Shown one piece after another: positions 8,974 to 17,582 of a DNA stretch of 64,000 bases. A program made the translations under genes and the position numbers. The notes beneath the pieces are model-generated. The model saw nothing but the letters and a program-made list of their open reading frames with translations, was not told the origin of the DNA and did no database searches. The stretch is from Kitasatospora cineracea (GTDB taxonomy: Bacteria > Actinomycetota > Actinomycetes > Streptomycetales > Streptomycetaceae): assembly GCF_003751605.1 (NCBI RefSeq), contig NZ_RJVJ01000001.1, positions 4,402,001 through 4,466,000 on the forward strand, read 5' to 3'. How positions within the stretch are numbered: the stretch's first letter is position 1; every line of letters begins with the position of its first letter.

Positions 8974-9094
8974 CGGGGACCGGCTCTCTGAAAGGCGTGG
9001 TGGAAGTGAGCCGACAGTAGGGGCGCGCGCCGCACCACCACAAGAGAGTTGCGCGGAAATTTCTCGCAGATGTCAGATTCTTGCGAAGTGAGAG

Positions 9095-9478
9095 TCAGTC
9101 GTTGCGGGGCGATCGGTCGCCGACCCACTCCAGGTACCGGCCCGACTCCCGGGTCAGGCCCATCAGGAACCACAGCAGCAGCGCCGTGTCGTCACCCCAG
9201 CCGATCACCGGCAGGAAGTCCGGCACCGCGTCCACCGGGCTGAGCAGGTACACCCCCACCGCCACCGTCAGCGCCGCCAGCTTCCCCGGCCCGACCCCCG
9301 GGTAGCGCCCCGCCAGCACGTCCCGCAGCAGCCGGGGCAGCGCCAGCGCCCGCGCCCCGAGCCCGGGCGCACCCGGCCGCCGGGTCTCCCGGTACAGCCC
9401 CCACGCCGAACGCGCCACCGCCGCCCCGTCCAGCCCGCGCACCCGGGCCGCCCGGCCCTTGCCCCTGCCCCTGCCCAT
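9095..9478 (-). CDS. DUF1232 (YkvA-type) small membrane protein
   Basis: A 127-residue protein starting at ATG 9478. The N-terminal 60 residues are basic and Arg/Gly-rich. The DUF1232 core is clear: LAALTVAVGVYLLSPVDAVP followed by DFLPVIGWGDDTALLLWFLMG. The characteristic SPxDxxPD turn sits between two hydrophobic segments. The family is widespread and poorly understood; members are thought to be small membrane proteins. The start is set by the end of the upstream open composition; a longer N-terminus would be low-complexity. Confidence 0.8.
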   Translation of the reverse strand: MGRGRGKGRAARVRGLDGAAVARSAWGLYRETRRPGAPGLGARALALPRLLRDVLAGRYPGVGPGKLAALTVAVGVYLLSPVDAVPDFLPVIGWGDDTALLLWFLMGLTRESGRYLEWVGDRSPRND

Positions 9479-9610
9479 GCGGTCCTCCCGGACGCTCCCG
9501 CCGACTTGCCCTCCACGGTACGGGACCGCGCCACCGCCCAGGGGCGGCGCGTTGCGCGCGGGTGGCGGTGCGGACGTGCGCGGTGCCGCGGCCCGGCCGA
9601 TGCTGGCCGC

Positions 9611-9844
9611 ATGACGAGCAACAGCACCGCCGAAGAGCCCCTGGTCCGGGTCGCCGAGTTCCGCACCGACAGCCGCTACCGGCTGGTCCACTTCCAGGGC
9701 GAGGGGTGGAAGCCGCTCGCCCCCGAGGAGTTCGAGCCCGAGCTGCACCACCACTTCCCCGACCTCGATCCGCACGACCCCGCCCGGGTGCACTGGGACG
9801 ACCGCCCCTGGGAGTGGCCCGCCTGGCGCCCCGGCGAAGCCTGA
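9611..9844 (+). CDS. Small acidic protein of unknown function, 77 residues
   Basis: MTSNSTAEEPLVRVAEFRTD begins at ATG 9611. The remainder is rich in Glu, Asp, His, Pro and Trp and ends in PWEWPAWRPGEA. There is no signal peptide or membrane segment. Codon usage matches neighbours, and a perfect terminator hairpin begins 13 bp after the stop, both of which support a real gene. I do not recognise a family. Confidence 0.6.
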   Translation: MTSNSTAEEPLVRVAEFRTDSRYRLVHFQGEGWKPLAPEEFEPELHHHFPDLDPHDPARVHWDDRPWEWPAWRPGEA

Positions 9845-9856
9845 ACCGCGCACGCG

Positions 9857-9910
9857 CCGGAGCCCGTCCGGACCCGACCCCCGCGAGGGCCGGGCCCGGA
9901 CGGGCTCCGG
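9857..9910. terminator. Bidirectional terminator hairpin
   Basis: CCGGAGCCCGTCCGG (9857-9871) is perfectly complementary to 9896-9910. Flanking bases (GCACGCG / TGCGTGC) extend the stem with one wobble pair. It sits between the convergent 77-residue gene and the isochorismatase-like gene. Confidence 0.8.
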
Positions 9911-9926
9911 TGCGTGCGCGCGTGCC

Positions 9927-10511
9927 TCAGCGCTCCGCGGCCAGCAGCGCCAGCACCTCCTCGGTGGTGCCGGTCTCGCCCAGCCGCGGGAAGATCCGTT
10001 CGACACTGTGGCGGTGGGCCTCCGCGTCCATGTCGGTCATCGCGTCGACCACCGGCGTCACGTGGTAGCCGTGCTCGAACGCGGCCCGCGCGGTGGACTC
10101 CACGCCGATGCTGGTGGCCACGCCGGTCAGCACGATCTGGGTGACGCCCCGGCGGCGCAGCTGCACGTCCAGGTCGGTGCCGTGGAAGGCGCCCCAGTTG
10201 TGCTTGGTGACCACCAGGTCGGACGGGTCGTGCAGCTCGGCGGCCAACCGGTCCCAGCCCTCCGGGCGGGGCGCCGCGGCGCCGGCCCGGTTCTGCTCGG
10301 TGCGGCCGGGCGGCACGTCCCCGCCGTCGGCGGCGAAGGACACCCGCACCAGCACCACCGGCAGCTTCGCGGCGCGGAACGCGGCGGCCAGCGCCACGTT
10401 GCGGGCCAGCACCTCGGTGGTCGGGCAGGGGGCGCCGGGGATGGCGAGGATGCCCTGCTGGAGGTCGATGACGACCAGGGCGGTGTTCGGGTCGAGCGCG
10501 GTGACGGACAC
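9927..10511 (-). CDS. Isochorismatase-fold hydrolase lacking the catalytic cysteine
   Basis: A 194-residue protein with the complete alpha/beta isochorismatase-like fold: ALVVIDLQQGIL (D16), VTKHNWGAFHGTDLD (K103) and LTGVATSIGVESTARAAFEHG. In cysteine hydrolases of this superfamily the last block contains a nucleophilic Cys. Here that position is Gly136, encoded by GGC. The true isochorismatases EntB/PhzD also lack the Cys and hydrolyse vinyl ethers by a non-covalent mechanism, so activity on an isochorismate-like compound is possible. No siderophore or phenazine genes are nearby. A short intergenic region separates it from the glutathione peroxidase gene on the same strand. Confidence 0.85.
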   Translation of the reverse strand: MSVTALDPNTALVVIDLQQGILAIPGAPCPTTEVLARNVALAAAFRAAKLPVVLVRVSFAADGGDVPPGRTEQNRAGAAAPRPEGWDRLAAELHDPSDLVVTKHNWGAFHGTDLDVQLRRRGVTQIVLTGVATSIGVESTARAAFEHGYHVTPVVDAMTDMDAEAHRHSVERIFPRLGETGTTEEVLALLAAER

Positions 10512-10630
10512 GGCGGGCCTTTCGTCGGGACGGCTGCGCGGACGGCCCGGGGCCCGGACTGTCCAGTTCCACTGCGCAGGTTACCTGTACAGTTCGGACG
10601 GTCCGGGCCCCGGGCCCACCACGCGCGGGC

Positions 10631-11125
10631 TCAGCCCGCCAGCTGCGCCTCGATCGCGGCCACCAGCTCCGCCGACTCCGGCTCGGTCCGCGGCCGGAAC
10701 CGCCCGACCACCTCGCCGTCCGCCGACACCAGGAACTTCTCGAAGTTCCACTGCACGTCCCCGGCCTCGCCGGTCGCGTCCGCGACCTCGGTCAGCCGCG
10801 CGTACAGCGGGTGCCGCTGGGCCCCGTTCACGTCGATCTTCTCGAACAGCGGGAACGACACCCCGTACGTGGTCGAGCAGAACTCCTGGATCTCCTCCGC
10901 CGACCCCGGCTCCTGTCCCATGAACTGGTTGCACGGGAACCCGAGCACCGTGAACCCGCGCTCCCCGTACTTCTCCTGCAGCCGCTCCAGGCCCGCGTAC
11001 TGCGGCGTCAGCCCGCACTTCGACGCCACGTTCACCAGCAGCAGCACCCTGCCCCGGTACTCGCCCAGCGAGGACGGCTCGCCCGCCAGCGTCCGGATCG
11101 GGAGCTCGAACAACGAATCCACCAT
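10631..11125 (-). CDS. Glutathione peroxidase (thioredoxin-dependent, cysteine type)
   Basis: A 164-residue protein, the standard length for a bacterial Cys-GPx. The family blocks are VNVASKCGLTPQYAGLE (peroxidatic C37), LGFPCNQFMGQEPG and VQWNFEKFLVSADGEVVGRF. The tetrad Cys37, Gln and Trp/Asn of WNF is complete. There is Cys rather than selenocysteine. It reduces hydroperoxides, in actinomycetes most likely with thioredoxin or mycothiol systems because glutathione is absent. The start ATG 11125 gives MVDSLFELPIRTL, matching homologue N-termini. Confidence 0.93.
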   Translation of the reverse strand: MVDSLFELPIRTLAGEPSSLGEYRGRVLLLVNVASKCGLTPQYAGLERLQEKYGERGFTVLGFPCNQFMGQEPGSAEEIQEFCSTTYGVSFPLFEKIDVNGAQRHPLYARLTEVADATGEAGDVQWNFEKFLVSADGEVVGRFRPRTEPESAELVAAIEAQLAG

Positions 11126-11284
11126 GGCCTGAACCTGCCTTCTCGACGACGACGTGCCAATGCCCTCCGAACCTACCCCCGACACGGCGCCGTCCGACGC
11201 ACGGTCCCCCGCCCCCGGCCCCCCGCGTGGTGCGATGGGCCGCCGGAACAGCGGCGAGACGACGAGACGAACGGACGGACGGCG

Positions 11285-11989
11285 ATGACCCGGTACACCG
11301 ACCTGCGGGCGGTCTTCCTCAACTGCACCCTCAAGCGCAGCCCCGAACGCAGCCACACCCAGGGCCTGATCGACATCAGCGCCGGCATCCTGCGCCGCCA
11401 GGGCGTCCAGGTCGAGGAGATCCGCGCCGTCGACCACGACATCGCCACCGGCGTCTGGCCCGACATGACCGAGCACGGCTGGGACACCGACGAGTGGCCC
11501 GTCCTCTACTCGCAGCTCATGAACGCCGACATCCTCACCCTGGCCGGCCCGGTCTGGCTCGGCGACAACTCCTCCGTCATGAAGAAGGTGATCGAGCGGC
11601 TGTACGCCTGCTCGTCCGTCCTCAACCAGCAAGGCCAGTACGCCTACTACGGCCGGGTGGGCGGCTGCCTGATCACCGGCAACGAGGACGGCGCCAAGCA
11701 CTGCGCGATGAACGTGCTCTACAGCCTCCAGCACCTGGGTTTCGTGATCCCGCCGCAGGCCGACGCGGGCTGGGTCGGTCCGGCCGGGCCGGGACCGTCG
11801 TACCTGGACGAGGGTTCCGGCGGGCCGGAGAACGACTTCACCAACCGCAACGTCACCTTCATGACCTGGAACCAGCTGCACCTGGCCCGGATGCTGAAGG
11901 ACGCGGGCGGCGTCCCGGCGCACGGCAACCAGCGCTCCGCGTGGGACGCGGGCTGCCGCTTCGACTTCGAGAACCCCGAGCACCGGTAG
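11285..11989 (+). CDS. Flavodoxin-fold NAD(P)H-dependent oxidoreductase
   Basis: A 234-residue protein, ATG 11285. FLNCTLKRSPERSHTQGLID is the phosphate-binding start of an FMN_red-type flavodoxin fold. Then come ILTLAGPVWLGDNSSVMKKVIERL and the central GGCLITGNEDGAKHCAMNVL. The C-terminus (RNVTFMTWNQLHLARML) is conserved in this subfamily. It likely uses FMN to reduce a quinone or other small electrophile. A degenerate, internally deleted partial copy of this gene lies 23 kb away at 34465-34782. The two share their 3' ends and about 70 bp of downstream DNA. Confidence 0.85.
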   Translation: MTRYTDLRAVFLNCTLKRSPERSHTQGLIDISAGILRRQGVQVEEIRAVDHDIATGVWPDMTEHGWDTDEWPVLYSQLMNADILTLAGPVWLGDNSSVMKKVIERLYACSSVLNQQGQYAYYGRVGGCLITGNEDGAKHCAMNVLYSLQHLGFVIPPQADAGWVGPAGPGPSYLDEGSGGPENDFTNRNVTFMTWNQLHLARMLKDAGGVPAHGNQRSAWDAGCRFDFENPEHR

Positions 11990-12406
11990 GGAGCTTCACC
12001 GGACCTGGTGGTCCTGGCTGGAGATGTACTCAAGAGCGCGACGGTGAGGGGGACTTGGGGGCGCTGCCCGGCGGGAAGGCCGTCGGCGAAGTGCTGTCGG
12101 CGAAGGCGATCGTGCGGTCCGGGGAGAAGGGCTGGCTCTGGTACGGGTCGGCGACGTGGACGACGCCGGGGACCTGGGCGGCTGCGGCGAGGCTGCGGCC
12201 CACGGCGGCCTTCGCGTTCTCGGCGTCGGGGGGGGTGGCGCCCGGGGGGCGGGGCGCCGATGCTCTTCGCACCCTCCGCCGCGAGGTGCGGCAGCGGTGG
12301 TGCCGAGTGCACAGGGCGGGGCGAAGGACTGTGCACCGTGGCGTATCCAGGGGCGGTCCGGATCGTGACAGTGGAGCACCACTGATCGACCGAGAAGGAC
12401 AGAGGG
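11990..12406. other. Intergenic interval with repeat homology and a gene remnant
   Basis: About 70 bp immediately after the reductase stop (to about 12062) is similar to the DNA after the truncated copy at 34783-34855, with the same spacing of the conserved blocks. The next part carries a short MMPL-transporter remnant on the minus strand. The last 150 bp probably hold the promoter of the MFS gene. I see no intact gene. Confidence 0.5.
12096..12242 (-). pseudogene. Remnant of an MMPL/RND-type lipid transporter
   Basis: About 49 codons on the minus strand read like the N-terminal periplasmic region of actinobacterial MMPL transporters: AENAKAAVGRSLAAAAQVPG followed by VVHVADPYQ and SPDRTIAFAD. 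Homologues have the same helix, PGV, DPY and SPD-RTA-FA order. The similarity stops abruptly on both sides and neither the membrane segments nor a start codon is present. The identification is by pattern only. Confidence 0.45.
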
Positions 12407-13768
12407 ATGCCGGAGTTGTCGACCGCGCGGCGAAGAGCGCGCAGAATTGCCGTCCTGGGCGCGGGTGCAGTCGCCACCGCCATGATCCGACGCCGTGCCC
12501 GCAGGCGTGGCCGGCCCCGCGGGCCGCTCGCCCGCGTCGGGCACGGGGGCGCACGCCCGGCCGGGGCGCCGGCGGCCGAGCAGGCCGTGCGGAGCCGGTG
12601 GGTGGTCTTCCTCGCCTACGGGCTGCTGGCGGTCGCGACCCAGGCGCTGTTCGTGACCTACGCGCCGGTGACGCAGGACGCCGCGCGGCACTTCGGCGTT
12701 CCGGTGGGCGAGATCGGTTGGCTGTCCCAGGTCTTCCCGCTGGTCTACGTCCTGCTGGCGATCCCGGCCGGCCTGGCGCTCGACCGGTTCCTGCGTCCGG
12801 CGCTCGTGCTGGGTGCAGTCCTCACCGCGGCCGGGGCGTTCCTGAGGCTGGTGGCCGACGACTTCACCTGGGCGTTCACCGGGCAGGCCGTCGCCGCGGT
12901 GGGACAGCCGTTCGTCCTGAACGCGATACCGGGTCTCGCCGTGGGCTACCTGGCGGAGCGGCACCGGGCCGCCGGCGTCGCCGCCGCGTCCTCCGCGACG
13001 TTCGCCGGCATGGTCGTGGGCTACCTGCTCGGCGCGTGCCTGCCCGGCGAGGGCAACATCCGCACCCTCACCTTCGTGACGGCCCTGGTCGCCCTGGACG
13101 CGGGGGTGTGTCTCGTCGCGGCCCTGCGCCTGCGCCCGTACGCGGGCCACGGGTCGGTCCCGGCGGCGGGGGGAGCGGGCGTCGACCGGGCCCTCCGGGT
13201 GGCGTTCGGCAATCGGCACGTACGACGGCTGTGCGCGGTCGCCGTCATCCCGATGGGGACGTTCATCGCCCTCGCGACGTTCGTGCAGCCCCTGCTGGCC
13301 CCGGCGGGCGTCTCCGAGCCCACCGCCGGGCTCGTCCTCGCGCTGACGATGATCGCCGGTGTGGTCGGCTGTGCGGTCGTGCCCGTCTGGGCGGACCGGC
13401 GCGGCCGCGAGGTCGAGGTCATGGGTGCCGCGATCGCCGTCACCGCGATGGCCTGCCTGCACCTGGCCCTGGTCCCGAGCGCGCTGACGGCGTTCGTCAC
13501 GCTCCTCGGGACCGGGTTCATGCTGCTTCCCGCCCTTCCCATCGGGTTGTCCCTGAGCGAACGGCACGCGCCGGGGGCCGAGAGCACGGCGGCCGGGCTG
13601 ATCTGGATGGCGGGCAACCTGGGCGGGGTCGTGCTGGCGACGGCGGTCGGACTGCTCGTCACCCGCCCCGCGCTCGCCTTCACGGCGCTGCTGGGCGCCA
13701 CCCTGCTCGGCCTTCCGGCCCTCCACTGGTTCCGCAGGCTCGAACGCCCGGTCGACCCCGTGGTGTGA
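12407..13768 (+). CDS. Major facilitator superfamily transporter
   Basis: A 453-residue protein with about 12 hydrophobic segments from residue 65 to 440. The first 60 residues are Arg-rich and cytoplasmic; a start further inside is possible (VRSRWVVFLAYGLLAVATQ). The loop 2-3 motif is IPAGLALDRFLRPALV, an MFS motif A variant (GxxxDRxxRR). The order VFPLVYVLLAIPAG, GQAVAAVGQPFVLNAIPGLA resembles the FLVCR-like branch of MFS carriers. It is convergent with the PucR regulator and beside the catabolic operons, so it may import their substrate. That link is inference. Confidence 0.85.
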   Translation: MPELSTARRRARRIAVLGAGAVATAMIRRRARRRGRPRGPLARVGHGGARPAGAPAAEQAVRSRWVVFLAYGLLAVATQALFVTYAPVTQDAARHFGVPVGEIGWLSQVFPLVYVLLAIPAGLALDRFLRPALVLGAVLTAAGAFLRLVADDFTWAFTGQAVAAVGQPFVLNAIPGLAVGYLAERHRAAGVAAASSATFAGMVVGYLLGACLPGEGNIRTLTFVTALVALDAGVCLVAALRLRPYAGHGSVPAAGGAGVDRALRVAFGNRHVRRLCAVAVIPMGTFIALATFVQPLLAPAGVSEPTAGLVLALTMIAGVVGCAVVPVWADRRGREVEVMGAAIAVTAMACLHLALVPSALTAFVTLLGTGFMLLPALPIGLSLSERHAPGAESTAAGLIWMAGNLGGVVLATAVGLLVTRPALAFTALLGATLLGLPALHWFRRLERPVDPVV

Positions 13769-13770
13769 GG

Positions 13771-15006
13771 TCAGTGCGAGGCGGTCGCGAGGACGCCGGG
13801 CGCGATGTCCAGCACGAGGAGCGCTGCTGCGAGATGGGCCGGATTGTCCTCGACCTTGACCGCCGAGAGCTCGTTCGCGCGCGAGACCCGCCGCTCGACG
13901 GTGTTGCGGTGCACGTAGAGAGCGGCGGCGGCCCGGGTGGTGTTGAAGCCGCACTGCAGGTAGGTGAGCAGCGCCTGCCGCAGCGCCGGGTCGGCTCCGG
14001 CCAGCGGACCGAGGGTGTTGACGACGAACCGCCGGGCGCCGGCCCGGTCCTTGGTGAGCGCGTCGATCAGCTCGACGTCGGCGTAGGCGGTGAACTGCCG
14101 GTCGGACGCGAGCCGGACGACCAGGGCCTGCGCCGCGAGGGCGTCCTGGTGGCTGGACCGGAACCCTTCGAGTCCGCGGCCGGGCCTGCCCACCGCGCCG
14201 CGGACCCCGGGGGCCGCCGCCATGGCCTGCTCCACCCGGTACGGGTCCGGGACGTCCGCACCGGAGAGCCAGAGCCAGCGCGAGGCGGTGCTGGCACGGG
14301 CCACCAGGGTGCTGCGCTCCGGGGCCGGGGTGCTCACCGCCGCGACGGCCAGCTCCAGGGCGTCGACGTGCCGGGGGTCGTCGATCCACAGCACGAGACC
14401 GGTGTGCCAGCGCCCCAGCCGGTAGTGCAGACGCCCCTCCGCGAGGTCCTGCGCCATCGGTGCTCCGCCGGCGATCAGCTGGATCAACGCGATCGCCTCG
14501 GCGTCCGCGTTGCCCCTCGCCGCGGCGAGACTGGCTTCCCGCAGCGCCAGGACGGAGTCGAGGGCGTACTGGACCAGCGACTTCGCCGACACGTCCAGGA
14601 CGTCCACCAGGAGGCCGCGGTCGGGGAACTGCGCCGCGCACTCCTCCAGCCACCGCCGCCAGCCCATGCCCAGGGCCACGCGCCAGGCGCCGACGAAGTC
14701 CGGCGCGATGCCGCGGGAGACGAGGTCGTTGATGTAGGCCGTGGCACGCGGGCCGACGTACGGCTCCACCCGCCGCCCCGGCTGCTGGACGTTCGCCGTC
14801 AGCCACTGCACGAGGTCGGAGCGGTTGAGCTCGCGGCCCTCCTCCGCCAGGGACGCGTCCGCGAGCAGGGCGGGGTCGTTGTGGGCCACGAGGGTGGGCG
14901 GGGTGAGGGCGTCGATCATGGCGTCCGTCTCGCTCATCAGGCTCTGGCACAGGGACCTGATCGCGTCGGCGACCTCGGGGGAAGGCGGGGGCCACAGCTC
15001 GTCCAT
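13771..15006 (-). CDS. PucR-family transcriptional regulator
   Basis: A 411-residue protein starting at ATG 15006 (MDELWPPPSPEVADAIRSL). The C-terminal 60 residues carry the PucR-type helix-turn-helix: LLTYLQCGFNTTRAAAALYV followed by HRNTVERRVSRANEL. Upstream, residues about 170-300 form the degenerate GGDEF-like domain of the family. Residues 1-160 form a helical sensor region. Members usually activate nearby purine, amine or aromatic catabolism genes in response to the pathway substrate. The position beside the XRE-cupin gene and two catabolic operons makes it a candidate local regulator. Confidence 0.88.
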   Translation of the reverse strand: MDELWPPPSPEVADAIRSLCQSLMSETDAMIDALTPPTLVAHNDPALLADASLAEEGRELNRSDLVQWLTANVQQPGRRVEPYVGPRATAYINDLVSRGIAPDFVGAWRVALGMGWRRWLEECAAQFPDRGLLVDVLDVSAKSLVQYALDSVLALREASLAAARGNADAEAIALIQLIAGGAPMAQDLAEGRLHYRLGRWHTGLVLWIDDPRHVDALELAVAAVSTPAPERSTLVARASTASRWLWLSGADVPDPYRVEQAMAAAPGVRGAVGRPGRGLEGFRSSHQDALAAQALVVRLASDRQFTAYADVELIDALTKDRAGARRFVVNTLGPLAGADPALRQALLTYLQCGFNTTRAAAALYVHRNTVERRVSRANELSAVKVEDNPAHLAAALLVLDIAPGVLATASH

Positions 15007-15271
15007 GTCTGAAGTCTGCTCCTGATCTCGACAAGCCGGTGCACCCGGCGTGCGCCGCGGCACCGGCAGTGTGGGGGAGGGGGGAAGGGGGAGGCGGCGA
15101 GCCGGGGGAGGCCCGTACGTCGTTCTGCCGCCGTCGCCGGGCGGGGTCCGGGACACGGCCCCGTCCGGGGGGCGGTGCCCGACATGACCTAGCCTCGTCC
15201 TACGGAAGGGCTCGTCGGAGTCGGTCGGCCACCCGCCGGCCGGGCGGCCCCGGCTCTGGGACAGGCGGTGA

Positions 15272-15880
15272 ACGGACATCGACAGCAGCAGGACGACCGA
15301 CGGGGCGCCGGAAGGCTCGCCCGCCCCCGAAGGCTCCGCAGGTCCGCGGCTGAGGGAGATCAGGGCCGGTCGAGGGTTGTCGTTGACGGAGGCCGCGCAC
15401 CGGGCGGGCGTCACCAAGGGCTTCCTCAGTCAGTTGGAGCGTGGCCTCACCAGCGTGTCCGTCCCGACGCTGCTGCGGATCTGCGAGGTGCTGCGGATCG
15501 GGGTGGGAGAGCTGTTCGACTACCCGGACGAGCCGGTCGTGCAGGGCGGGAGCCGGATCGACATGGGCGGTGAGGGTGTCGTCGAGTACCTGCTGACGCC
15601 TGCCGGCACCACGGAGTTCCAGGTCTTCCGCTCGGTGATCGAGCCGGGCGGGGGCACGGGCGGCCCCTACCGGCTCGATCCGGGGACCGTCTTCGCGCTG
15701 GGGCTGAGCGGCACCACCCGCCTGGTCGTCGGCGGCGAGACCCGGATGCTGTCGGCCGGTGCGTCCACTTCGTTCTCCGGCGGGGTGCTGCACCAGTTCG
15801 ACAACCCCGGGCCGACGGTGAGCGAGGTCCTGTGGGTGGTGTCGCCCCCGCTCCTGCGCGCCGCCCCGGGGCCGGCCTAG
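15272..15880 (+). CDS. XRE-family regulator with C-terminal cupin domain; start unresolved
   Basis: The helix-turn-helix is LREIRAGRGLSLTEAAHRAG followed by VTKGFLSQLERGLTSVSVPTL, then a cupin_2 domain (FRSVIEPGGGTGG, LVVGGETRMLSAGASTSF, VLHQFDNPGP). No ATG or GTG exists in this frame after the stop at 15269-15271. The first common start is TTG 15377, which would cut into the HTH; a CTG lies at 15350. A GTG at 15268 with one extra A (15271/15272) would read V-TDIDSSR in this frame, so a one-base insertion near the start is likely. XRE-cupin proteins typically repress or activate amine, amino acid or fatty acid genes. The stop shares the bases CTAG with the stop of the convergent CoA ligase. 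Confidence 0.75.
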   Translation, partial: TDIDSSRTTDGAPEGSPAPEGSAGPRLREIRAGRGLSLTEAAHRAGVTKGFLSQLERGLTSVSVPTLLRICEVLRIGVGELFDYPDEPVVQGGSRIDMGGEGVVEYLLTPAGTTEFQVFRSVIEPGGGTGGPYRLDPGTVFALGLSGTTRLVVGGETRMLSAGASTSFSGGVLHQFDNPGPTVSEVLWVVSPPLLRAAPGPA

Positions 15881-17547
15881 AGGGCCTGGTCCCGTTTGCG
15901 CAGCTCCTCGCGGCGGATCTTGCCGGTGGCGGTCTTGGGGAGTTCGCCGACGAGGTGGATGCGGCGCGGCCGCTTGTAGGCGGCCAGGCGGTCGCGCACG
16001 AAGGCGTGGAGCTCGTCCGCCGTCGTGGTGGCCCCCGGTTTGAGGGACACGTGGGCGACGACGGCTTCGCCGCGGTAGGCGTCCGGTTCGCCGACCACGG
16101 CGGCCTCGAAGACCGCGGGGTGCTCGTAGAGGGCGTCCTCCACCTCGCGGGGCCAGACCTTGTAGCCGGAGGTGTTGATCTGGTCCTTGAGCCGGTCGAC
16201 CAGGTAGACCCAGCCGTCCGGGTCGAGGACGGCGACGTCGCCGGTGCGCAGGCGCCCCCGGGGGAGCGCGGCGGCGGAGCTGTCGGGCTTCTCCCAGTAG
16301 CCGGAGACCACCTGGGGCGCGGAGACCTCGAGCTCGCCGGCGGTCCCGCACGGCAGGCCGGTGCCTTCGGCGTCGACGACGCGCACCACGACACCGGGGG
16401 TGGGCACGCCCACCGAGAGGGTGCCGTCGGCGGCGTGGAGGCGCGCGCGGCGTCCCGGGGGCACGGCGATGCCGCCCGCGGTGGTCTCGGTCATCCCCCA
16501 GACGTTGTGGAGGTAGTGGCCGAACCGCTGCTGGAACGCCTCCACGGTGGCCGGCGGTACGGGAGCGCCGCCGGAGTAGAGCAGCCGCACGTGGCGCAGG
16601 TGGTCGGCGCCCGCGTGTTCGAGCGCCATCAGGGCGTTGAACGCGGTGATCGACCCGAGGGTGAAGGTGACGCCGTGCTCGGCGAACGCGTCGAGCACGA
16701 CCTCGGGCCGGTAGCGGCCGACCAGGACGAGTGCCGCGTCGTTGAGGACGGCCGTGGCGGCGTTGAGGATCACGCCGGAGATGTGGAACAGCGGGGCGAT
16801 GCCCAGCACGACGTCGTCGGGCCCGAGGCGCACCCAGGCGCCGAAGTTGGCGGCGGAGTGCAGCACGTTGCCGTGGCTGTTCAGCGCGCCCTTGGGCGGC
16901 CCGGTGGTGCCGGAGGTGTAACAGATCAGCGCCGTGTCGTCGGCGCCGACGGCCGGCCGCCGCGGACGGTGTCCCGCGTACTGCGCCACCAGCGCCGACA
17001 GGTCCGCCAGTTCGCTGGACGCGGCGCCCCAGGCGACCCGGTCGTCGTTGCGGGTCTGCCAGTCGCGGTCGTTGACGCCGATCACCCAGGTGACGGAGGA
17101 GCCGGCGAGGGCGGCCGTCGTCCCGGCGGCGTCGGTGTGGGCCGCGAAGACGCCCACCGGTCGGCAGTCGTCGACCAGTCGGCGCAGTTCGCGGCCGCGG
17201 TACATCGGGTTGAGCGGCACGCCGATCGCGCCGGTCTTCCACAGGGCGAGGAGGATGACGAGGTAGTGCGGCACGCTCTGCAGGTGGATCGCGACCCGGT
17301 CGCCCCGGCCGACGCCCCGGTCCTGGAGCGCGGCCGCGAGGGCGTCCGAGGCCGCGTCGACCTGGGCGGCGGTCAGCGCGCCGTCGAAGTACCGGACGAG
17401 CACGCGGTGGGGGGCCCTCGCCACGCGCGCGTCCCAGGCCTCGGCGAGGCAGGCGTGGCGGAGCACCGGGTCGGGGTCGGTGCCGGCGGGGTAGCTCGCG
17501 AGCCAGGGCCGCTCGTCGGGCGGGGCTTCGAAACTGGGTGGGGTCAT
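15877..17547 (-). CDS. Acyl-CoA ligase (ANL superfamily)
   Basis: A 556-residue AMP-binding enzyme. The A3 P-loop is ICYTSGTTGPPKGALNSHGN, the A5 motif is VWGMTETTAGG, the A7-A8 region is TGDVAVLDPDGWVYLVDRLKDQI and the catalytic Lys is in LPKTATGKIRREEL. It activates a carboxylic acid as acyl-adenylate and transfers it to CoA. It is the last gene of the four-gene minus-strand operon behind acyl-CoA dehydrogenase, kinase and SDR genes. In that setting it resembles LvaE of the levulinate pathway. Its own substrate specificity cannot be read from the sequence. Confidence 0.9.
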   Translation of the reverse strand: MTPPSFEAPPDERPWLASYPAGTDPDPVLRHACLAEAWDARVARAPHRVLVRYFDGALTAAQVDAASDALAAALQDRGVGRGDRVAIHLQSVPHYLVILLALWKTGAIGVPLNPMYRGRELRRLVDDCRPVGVFAAHTDAAGTTAALAGSSVTWVIGVNDRDWQTRNDDRVAWGAASSELADLSALVAQYAGHRPRRPAVGADDTALICYTSGTTGPPKGALNSHGNVLHSAANFGAWVRLGPDDVVLGIAPLFHISGVILNAATAVLNDAALVLVGRYRPEVVLDAFAEHGVTFTLGSITAFNALMALEHAGADHLRHVRLLYSGGAPVPPATVEAFQQRFGHYLHNVWGMTETTAGGIAVPPGRRARLHAADGTLSVGVPTPGVVVRVVDAEGTGLPCGTAGELEVSAPQVVSGYWEKPDSSAAALPRGRLRTGDVAVLDPDGWVYLVDRLKDQINTSGYKVWPREVEDALYEHPAVFEAAVVGEPDAYRGEAVVAHVSLKPGATTTADELHAFVRDRLAAYKRPRRIHLVGELPKTATGKIRREELRKRDQAL

Positions 17548-17582
17548 CGTCGACGTACCTTCCTCATCCGGTGGGGGGCGGT

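Noticed and set aside
11227..15034. Long open frames of more than 1,000 codons on both strands over the MFS and PucR genes
   Set aside because: Arg/Pro/Gly-rich translations out of phase with codon bias; the MFS and PucR frames have full family motifs.
15268..15573. A separate 101-codon gene starting at GTG 15268
   Set aside because: Its Arg/Gly-rich product has no pattern, while the overlapping frame encodes a clear HTH-cupin; GTG 15268 is more likely the displaced start of that gene.
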